From RUG11462 sp045539315 (GTDB taxonomy: Bacteria > Bacillota > Clostridia > Oscillospirales > Acutalibacteraceae), in NCBI GenBank assembly GCA_045539315.1, contig JAZQFC010000037.1:62001-126000 (forward strand): 64,000 nt of DNA, in the 5' to 3' direction. Positions 15,565 through 22,600 of this stretch are shown here, piece by piece (the first letter of the stretch is position 1; the number at the start of each line of letters is the position of its first letter). The position numbers and the translations under genes were made by a program. The notes below the pieces were generated by a model. That model searched no databases. It worked only from the letters and a program-made list of their open reading frames with translations, and was not told the origin of the DNA.

Positions 15565-16467
15565 ATGGAACAAAGTACACTTGAAAGAAGGTTTAGGCGA
15601 AACGGAGTTGAAATGCCGTTTCACTGTATAACTATTCACGCAAAACAACACAAAGCAAGTGAAGAAATCTGGGGAGTTCATTATCACGATTATATTGAAA
15701 TTCTTTACTCGCTTGAGTCTGATGCAGATGTTTATATAAATGGAAAACTTGTTACTTTTAAAACAGGCGATTTGGTTGTTGTTAATTCAGGCGAAAACCA
15801 CGCATTGAAGTTTGACAGAGCAGATGCACATTATATTGTTATCAAAGTGCTTCCTGAAATTTTATATTCAAATGATAAATCACTCTTTGAATTGAAATAT
15901 ATGATGCCCTTTATTATTCAAAATTCTAATAACAAAAGGTATTTTTCTTCAGACGAGATAAACGGAAAATACATCAGAAATATCATGACCGATATTATGA
16001 ATGAATGGTCTTGCGAGGACTATGGTTATGAAATTGCAATTAGGTCTAATATATTAAAAATCTTCTTATGGATTTTGAGATTCTGGCGTGATAATAACTT
16101 GTCATCAATTGATAAGTTTGATTATTCTGATGAAAACTTGCAAATCATTCAAAGTGCAATAGAATATGTTAATCAAAATTATATGGATATTAGCGAGCGT
16201 GAAGTTGCAGAGCATTGCAATTTAAGTTATAGTTATTTTTCTCGCACTTTTAAGAAAATTATGAATCAAAGTTTTACCGAGTATCTTAATTCATACAGAC
16301 TTACAAAAGCCGAGCAACTTTTATCAGCAACAGACAAATCTATTTCGCAAATTGCAGATGAATTAGGTTTTTCAACTCCGAGTTATTTTATTCAACAATT
16401 CAAGGCTAAAAGAGATATTTCGCCGAAACAATACAGGCTAAAATTCACAAGAGAAATAGAAGAATAA
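15565..16467 (+). CDS. AraC family transcriptional regulator with cupin sensor
   Basis: A 300-residue regulator. The N-terminal part (about 15-100) is a cupin sugar-sensing domain with HYHDYIEILY and GDLVVVNSGENH. The C-terminal 100 residues are two helix-turn-helix units with the AraC pattern SYSYFSRTFKKIMNQSFTEY and then ISQIADELGFSTPSYFIQQF with SPKQYR. GAGGTATTTTT precedes the ATG. It is divergent from the four-gene Gfo/Idh/MocA-ThuA operon across 130 bases, so it very likely activates that operon in response to its sugar. Confidence 0.9.
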   Translation: MEQSTLERRFRRNGVEMPFHCITIHAKQHKASEEIWGVHYHDYIEILYSLESDADVYINGKLVTFKTGDLVVVNSGENHALKFDRADAHYIVIKVLPEILYSNDKSLFELKYMMPFIIQNSNNKRYFSSDEINGKYIRNIMTDIMNEWSCEDYGYEIAIRSNILKIFLWILRFWRDNNLSSIDKFDYSDENLQIIQSAIEYVNQNYMDISEREVAEHCNLSYSYFSRTFKKIMNQSFTEYLNSYRLTKAEQLLSATDKSISQIADELGFSTPSYFIQQFKAKRDISPKQYRLKFTREIEE

Positions 16468-16470
16468 ACA

Positions 16471-16500
16471 AAAAACGCTATCTAAAAGATAGCGTTTTTT
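16471..16500. terminator. Bidirectional terminator
   Basis: A 12-base perfect stem (16472-16483 with 16487-16498), an AAA loop, and A/T runs on both sides between convergent genes. Confidence 0.85.
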
Positions 16501-16502
16501 AA

Positions 16503-17450
16503 TTAGTTTAATGTTATTAAATCTTTTCCATCATGAGATATTTTTTGCAATGTTTTATCAATAAAGAAATAGAAATTATTTTCATCAATTGAAATCGCAG
16601 TTGCACTTTTATCTGCTAATTTTTTAGGTTTGTAATTCTTTTCAGAAAGCATTGAATTAATCTCTGCGTGATATGTGCCGGTTTTATCTGAATAAACTAT
16701 ATAAGAGCCGAAAATCGCATAATTTTCTGCTTTTACAATATCGGTTTTTATAATCTGCTTATCTTTTAGCATTGCAGATTTTAACATTCCTTTTTCAATA
16801 TAAAAGAAATATTGTCCATCAACCGATAACTTTTCGGCATCTGCTTCTAAAAACAATTTTTGATTATTTCCATCAAAACTGTAACTACAAATGCTATTCC
16901 ACTCGATAGTGTAAACCTTTTTATAATAAACCATAAATTCTTGATACTTTTTGCCGAAACCAGATATATCAGGAACAGCCAAGAAGTCATTATCATTCTT
17001 CATTGAATATTTATAAATGCTACTGCCACTATTTGACTTTTGATAAAATACCAACGAGCCAACAACTTTTGGGTTTTTAACATTTTTTAAAACGACCTGT
17101 CTTTTTTTACCGTCCCAGTCCATTCTATAAAGGGTGTCATCATCGGTAAAATAATAACCACTACCAAGCACTTGCAAATTGCCATCGCCGATTTCTGATA
17201 TTTTTTTAACCGATTTTAGATTACCGCTTTCCATTCTATAAACGCCTTTCTCCCCAGGTATTGTATAAAACAAAAAGCCCTCATCTTCTAAAATATTACC
17301 ACCGTTTGTAAGATTAATTGAATAGTTTCCCGCAGTGCCTGAAACAACCTCGGTTGGAGTATTAAAAATCATAACCGATGTTACAATAATAACTAGCGCT
17401 ATAAACCCTACTAAAACACCTGCTACAATATTAGTTTTCTTATTACTCAT
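16503..17450 (-). CDS. Membrane-anchored DUF5050-type beta-propeller-like protein
   Basis: A 315-residue protein with one N-terminal membrane segment (about residues 9-29), followed by short repeats of the type found in DUF5050 and TolB-like propellers: GVYRMESGNL, DDDTLYRMDWDGKKRQVV, YKYSMKNDN, ICSYSFDGNNQKLF, TLQKISHDGKDLI. Each ends in a Tyr-x-Asp/Asn-Gly turn. The domain would lie outside the cell. No catalytic residues are visible and the function is unknown. It is a single-gene unit with a bidirectional terminator behind it. Confidence 0.7.
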   Translation of the reverse strand: MSNKKTNIVAGVLVGFIALVIIVTSVMIFNTPTEVVSGTAGNYSINLTNGGNILEDEGFLFYTIPGEKGVYRMESGNLKSVKKISEIGDGNLQVLGSGYYFTDDDTLYRMDWDGKKRQVVLKNVKNPKVVGSLVFYQKSNSGSSIYKYSMKNDNDFLAVPDISGFGKKYQEFMVYYKKVYTIEWNSICSYSFDGNNQKLFLEADAEKLSVDGQYFFYIEKGMLKSAMLKDKQIIKTDIVKAENYAIFGSYIVYSDKTGTYHAEINSMLSEKNYKPKKLADKSATAISIDENNFYFFIDKTLQKISHDGKDLITLN

Positions 17451-17484
17451 ATTAAAATTCCTTTGTTTGATTTTTATTATTTAT

Positions 17485-17493
17485 ATTGTATCA
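17485..17493 (-). promoter_or_regulatory. Possible extended -10 box of the DUF5050-type gene
   Basis: TGA followed by TACAAT on the minus strand, 35 bases before the ATG. No convincing -35 box is present at 17 bases. Confidence 0.4.
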
Positions 17494-17575
17494 CAAAACT
17501 TTTAGTTTTCATAGACAAAATATTATGAATTTTCAATGAATTTTTAAAAAAATATAAAAATCTTGTGTTTTACTA

Positions 17576-17604
17576 TTGAAAACTAGACTAAAATGGTATA
17601 TTAT
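17576..17604 (+). promoter_or_regulatory. Sigma-A promoter of nifS operon
   Basis: TTGAAA (17576-17581) and TATTAT (17599-17604) are 17 bases apart, about 55 bases upstream of the nifS start. The rest of the 208-base gap is AT-rich with nothing else recognised. Confidence 0.7.
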
Positions 17605-17658
17605 ATAGATGAACATAGATAATATGTTTATATTACTTATAAAGAGGGTATAAAAACT

Positions 17659-18846
17659 TTGGAAAAAAGATTTGTTTATGCCGATAATGCGGCTACTACA
17701 AAAATTAGTGAGCCTGTTAAACAGGTTATTATAGATGCGCTTGATATGTATGGCAACCCATCAAGCCTTTATTCTCTTGGTGGCAAGTCTAAACACGCCA
17801 TTGAAAACGCGAGAGAAACAATTGCTAATACAATTGGCGCTAAATCTAATGAGATTTATTTTACTTCTTGTGGCTCTGAAAGTGATAACTGGGCGATTAA
17901 AGGTGCGGCAGAAATAATGCTTTCAAAAGGCAAAAATCATATTATTTCTACCGCTTTTGAGCATCACGCTGTGCTTCATCCATTACAGTCTTTGGAGAAA
18001 AAAGGTTTTGAAGTAACTTACTTGCCTGTTTATGAAAATGGTATTGTAAAGCCAGAAGACCTTGAAAACGCTATAACTGATAAAACAGGTCTTGTTACTA
18101 TAATGTTTGCAAACAACGAAATTGGTACAATTCAACCTATCAAAGAATTAGGCGAGATTTGTGAAAAGCATAAAGTTTTGTTCCATGTTGACGCGGTGCA
18201 GGCTTATGGTAATGTTCACATTGATGTTAATGATTTGAAAATTGATATGATGTCTGCTTCTGGACATAAAATTCACGCGCAAAAAGGCGTTGGCTTCTTA
18301 TACATTAAAAATGGTGTTCGTCTTGGCAGATTTTTAGAAGGCGGCGGTCAAGAAAGAAGCAAACGTGCAGGTACTGAAAATGTTCCATCAATTTTAGGCT
18401 TTGCAAAGGCAGCGCAACTTGCTTGTGAGAGTATTGACAAACGCAAAGAATATGTAACTCACCTTAGAAACAAATTTATTGATGGCGCTTTGAAAATTGA
18501 GCGTTCTCGTCTTAATGGCGATAGAGACCAAAGACTACCTGGTAATGCTAACATCTCTTTTGAGGGCGTTGAGGGCGAAAGTTTACTTTTAATGCTTGAT
18601 ATGTTTGGCATCTCTGCTTCATCCGGCTCTGCTTGTACTTCGGGTTCATTAGATCCGTCTCACGTGCTTTTATCAATTGGTCTTGTGCACGAAGTGGCTC
18701 ATGGTTCTTTGAGAATTTCATTAAATGAAGAAAACACCGAAGAAGATGTTGACTATATTTTAGAAAAACTAGTTCCTATTATTGAAAGACTTCGTGAGAT
18801 GTCTCCACTATGGGAAAAAATAAAAAAGGAAGAAGGTAATCAATAA
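17659..18846 (+). CDS. nifS: Cysteine desulfurase, NifS/IscS type
   Basis: The start is a TTG (17659) with AAAGAGGG about 10 bases upstream. The 395-residue PLP enzyme begins YADNAATTKI, has the cofactor-binding FEHHAVL and the PLP Lys in SASGHKIHAQKGVGF (around residue 205), and the mobile catalytic Cys in SSGSACTSGS (around 325). It supplies sulfane sulfur for Fe-S clusters and thio-modifications. The nifU-type scaffold gene follows with a 1-base overlap, so this is the house Fe-S assembly pair. No IscR-like regulator is present nearby. Confidence 0.93.
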   Translation: MEKRFVYADNAATTKISEPVKQVIIDALDMYGNPSSLYSLGGKSKHAIENARETIANTIGAKSNEIYFTSCGSESDNWAIKGAAEIMLSKGKNHIISTAFEHHAVLHPLQSLEKKGFEVTYLPVYENGIVKPEDLENAITDKTGLVTIMFANNEIGTIQPIKELGEICEKHKVLFHVDAVQAYGNVHIDVNDLKIDMMSASGHKIHAQKGVGFLYIKNGVRLGRFLEGGGQERSKRAGTENVPSILGFAKAAQLACESIDKRKEYVTHLRNKFIDGALKIERSRLNGDRDQRLPGNANISFEGVEGESLLLMLDMFGISASSGSACTSGSLDPSHVLLSIGLVHEVAHGSLRISLNEENTEEDVDYILEKLVPIIERLREMSPLWEKIKKEEGNQ

Positions 18847-19271
18847 TGTACACTGAAAAAGTTATGGACCATTTTGCTAATCCAAGAAATGTTGGCGAAA
18901 TTGAAAACGCTGATGGTATTGGTGAAGTTGGCAACGCAAAATGTGGCGATATTATGAAAATGTACATCAAAGTTGATAACGATGTTATTACTGATGTTAA
19001 ATTTAAAACTTATGGTTGTGGCTCGGCAATTGCTACTTCTTCAATTGCAACTGAAATGATTATGGGCAAAACTATTTCTGAAGCGCTCGAATTATCTAAC
19101 AAAGCAGTTGTAGAAGCGCTTGGCGGTCTTCCTGCTCATAAAATTCACTGCTCTGTTTTGGCTGAACAGTCAATTAAAGCCGCAATTGCTGATTATTACA
19201 CACGCCAAGGCATTGACCCTGAACCTATCGTTGGCAAAATTCTTGACTGCGAAGACGGACATTGCCATTAG
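18846..19271 (+). CDS. nifU: Fe-S cluster assembly scaffold, NifU/IscU type
   Basis: A 141-residue IscU-like protein (N-terminal NifU domain only). The three cluster Cys are visible: GNAKCGD (Cys33), YGCGSA (Cys58) and KIHCSVLAE (Cys102), with the Asp after Cys33 typical of IscU. It accepts sulfur from NifS and builds [2Fe-2S] or [4Fe-4S] clusters. The C-terminus ends in CEDGHCH, an additional Cys/His tail. It lies directly behind nifS (TAATG overlap) and ahead of the TSCPD gene, all on one transcript. Confidence 0.92.
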   Translation: MYTEKVMDHFANPRNVGEIENADGIGEVGNAKCGDIMKMYIKVDNDVITDVKFKTYGCGSAIATSSIATEMIMGKTISEALELSNKAVVEALGGLPAHKIHCSVLAEQSIKAAIADYYTRQGIDPEPIVGKILDCEDGHCH

Positions 19272-19282
19272 GAGATAACGCT

Positions 19283-19525
19283 ATGGAATATAAATATAAA
19301 ACAAAAGGCACCTGTTCAAGAGAGATTTCTTTCACAGTTGACGAGAATGGACTAGTTAAAAATGTATCGTTTTTCGGCGGTTGTATGGGAAATTTGCAAG
19401 GCATTTCAAAATTAGTTGAAGGTATGCCTGTTGACGAGGTTGTTAAAAGACTTGAGGGTATTAAATGCGGTTTCAAACCAACTTCTTGCCCTGACCAATT
19501 AGCACAAGCATTAAAAGAAATATAA
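19283..19525 (+). CDS. TSCPD domain-containing protein (TIGR03905-like)
   Basis: The ATG at 19283 is preferred, with AGGAG 8 bases upstream; an upstream ATG overlaps nifU. The 80-residue product carries GTCSREISFTVDENGLVKNV and FFGGCMGNLQGISKL, and ends with PTSCPDQLAQALKE, the TSCPD motif. Four conserved Cys suggest a small metal- or cluster-binding protein. The domain also occurs at the end of B12-dependent ribonucleotide reductases. Its place as the third gene after nifS and nifU points to Fe-S work, but the role is unknown. Confidence 0.85.
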   Translation: MEYKYKTKGTCSREISFTVDENGLVKNVSFFGGCMGNLQGISKLVEGMPVDEVVKRLEGIKCGFKPTSCPDQLAQALKEI

Positions 19526-19527
19526 CA

Positions 19528-19560
19528 AAAAGGCTTAAACCTTTTCGGTTTAAGCCTTTT
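19528..19560 (+). terminator. Terminator of nifS operon
   Basis: A perfect 14-base stem (19528-19541 with 19547-19560) and a TTTTC loop directly after the TSCPD gene. Confidence 0.85.
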
Positions 19561-19567
19561 GAATTTT

Positions 19568-19600
19568 AAAACCCGATTCGCAAAACGAATCGGGTTTTAG
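19568..19600. terminator. Second, bidirectional terminator
   Basis: A perfect 13-base stem (19568-19580 with 19586-19598) flanked by A and T runs. It serves the minus-strand surface-protein gene and backs up the nifS-operon terminator. Confidence 0.85.
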
Positions 19601-19607
19601 TTTTAAG

Positions 19608-22600
19608 TTATTTTACAGTAACTTTTTGTGATTTAGACCATTTACCAAATGCAGTTTTCTTGCCTTTTGTAATAAATGCTCTTACTTGAACTGTGTATTT
19701 ACCTTTGCTCAAGCCTTTAACAAATTTAGTTGCGCTCTTTGTTGTTTTGAATTTAGCAATCTTCCATTTACCACTAATTCTATAACGAACTTGGAAGCCT
19801 TTAGCATTTTTAACTTTAGTGTATTTAACGCTAAATTGACCTTTACCTTGTTTTAATTTGAATTTAGGTGCTTTCAAAACTTTTTTAGCAATAACTTTGT
19901 TTTCAGAAACAACTGCACCGCAGTCTTCACAGTAAACAGTGCCTGTTGCACCTTTAGCAAAGTAAGTTGCTTTTTTAGCGCCTTTTGTAACTGTATTTTT
20001 ATGTCCTAATGGAATAACTGTTACAGATGTTTTAGCGTCACATTTCTCACAATGTTTAGACATTGAACCGTCCTTTGTACAAGTTGCAGGAGTATCAATA
20101 GTAAACTCTGTTGAGAATTTATGTTTGCTTTCATTTTTGCCTAAATTAGCAGTTTCTTCTTTACCACATGTTGAACAAGTATATTTGTAAAGTGTATCTG
20201 TTGAACAGTCACCTTGTTGAACGAGCACACCATCATCCCAAATATGAGCATTTGGTTTAACCTTAATTACTTCTTGTTCTTCTCTTACGATACCACATGC
20301 ATCACAATGTGAACCATTTGTAAGACCATCATCTTTACATGTTGCAGCGTAACCATAATCAGTTACCCAGTTGTGACCAAGTTTAGAATCATCTTCGATT
20401 CTTGATACAAATTTACCACAACCGTTTTCACAGTAAGCAGTTTCTGTACCATCCATAGTACAAGTAGCATTGTTATCTGATACATATCTTATATATGAGT
20501 GACCAAGTTCAGCACCATATTCTTGACCGCAGTCTGCACATATAGGTTTTTCTTCACATTTAGCAGTACCACCGTTGTGTTCTTCTGTTGTACCTTCTTT
20601 AGCAACGTCACAACCTTCTCTTGAACAACAAATCCAGTGAGAAGTTTCATCATAAGCATAATCTTCAGCATCATAAGAACCATCTGCATTTGCTTCTGGG
20701 AATAAGTGACCTAATGCTTCGCCATGATATTCTTGACACGCTTCACATTCAGCAGGTTCATCACAAGTAGCCTGACCGCCGTAGTGTGCTTCCGGCTCGT
20801 TGTCTTCTGGGTCAACCATCTTACATCTTGAACAAATTCTCCAGTGAGTATCTTCGTCATTATCGTAAGCTGAATAATCATGACCAAGAGCGTCAAATGA
20901 CATTGAACAGAAGTTACATGTATGAGCAGTTGTACAAGTTTCAGCTTTAGAAACTGATCTCTCCCAGTGTCCACATTCGCCTACATAAATGTTTCTTAAA
21001 CTTGATGTAACAGATGATGCATATACTACTGTATTAACATCTTTTTCTGTTGAATTAAAGAATGCACTACCTTCTGCAAGTGATGCTGTAAATGAAGCGA
21101 AATTATTAGTAATAACACCTTTAGCACCATTAGCAGTACCTGTTTGGAAGTTTGCATTTTTAATGATAAGTTTTGGTGAACCTGAAATATTAATAAGTTT
21201 TCTATTTGTATCAGTACCTTTATCGCCTGAAAGTGTAACACCATCAAGAGTTATAGTACCGCCTGATACATTAAGAACGGTTGATGCCATATTTGAACCG
21301 CTAATTGCTGTACCACCGGTAAATGTTACTTTACCGCCTGAAACTTGAGAAGCAGTTGTATCCCAACCACCTTGTGAAATTGAACAACCGTCAAACACAA
21401 CACCTGCGTCAGCGGTTTTTGAAATATTGATTGCATTACCGCTATTCTTTGTAATCTTTGTATTTTTAATTGTACCAAATACACCTGTTGAAGCGATTTC
21501 AAAACCGTTACCTGTTGTTGAACGAATTGATGAATCACTAATATCAAGTTCAATTGCGTTTGCTGTAAATTTTAAAGGAATTGTGCTGCCTGACGCAGTA
21601 AATTCACAGTCTTTAGCAACAAATTTAGCAGGAGCCGCAACATCTGCAGATGACGATTCAACAAATGTTGTATTTGCAGCAGAAACTGCTTTAATATTGC
21701 TCATTTTAAACTGAGCAGATGTTTTAACAAATGGTTTTGCGAAGTTAACTGTACCTTTAATAGAATTTAATTCAATAGTAGGATTAAATTCATCACTTTG
21801 AATCATAGATAAGATATCAGTTGTGCTATCGCCACTAATCCAGAAGGCAACACCGATATATGCTACATCAGGGCTTGAAGGAGTATAAGTAGCGCCATCT
21901 GCAACTGCACCTACACTCTTAGCAAATCTGCCTTTTTTATTAAACTCACGGATTACATATTGAATATTGCAACCTGTTTTAAAGATATAACTTCTTGAAC
22001 TATCAACTGCAATGAGTTTTTTATTAGCAATTCTGTTTTCATAAGCTTCAAGTTTACCAGCGCCTGAATTGTAATGACCCATTACATAAAGATCGCCATT
22101 TGAAACATCTGCGATAGTACCATAAGTATCTTCATCTGTTGATGGTTCAACAGGAACAATACCTGAGTAAACTTCACCGAGACCTAAAACTGTACTTCTG
22201 AGTTCAAGATTTTTAGTTGTTTCAAATGAAGCAGAATCAGTTGTTGCCTCAAGAGTATGACCTGCTAAGTCAAGAACGATTTCTTTATCTAAAGCAACTT
22301 TGCCTTCTAACTTACCATCTTTAACAATAATAATTGTTTCGCCTTCATCAGCGGCATCAATTGCTTCTTGAATTGTTTTGTATTCTTCAGGATTATCATA
22401 ATCACCAAGAATAGCGATTGTGCTACCCTTGAATTCTTTTACAGGAATTACAACTTCTTCAGAGAATCCACAATTATCTCTAACACAAGTATGTTTGCCT
22501 TTACCTGTGTAAGCATAGTTAGAATCTTCAATTACTTCTACTTCGCCAAAGTCATGGCCGAGAGCATCAATAACTTCTGCTGGCTCAATAACTTTTTGAC

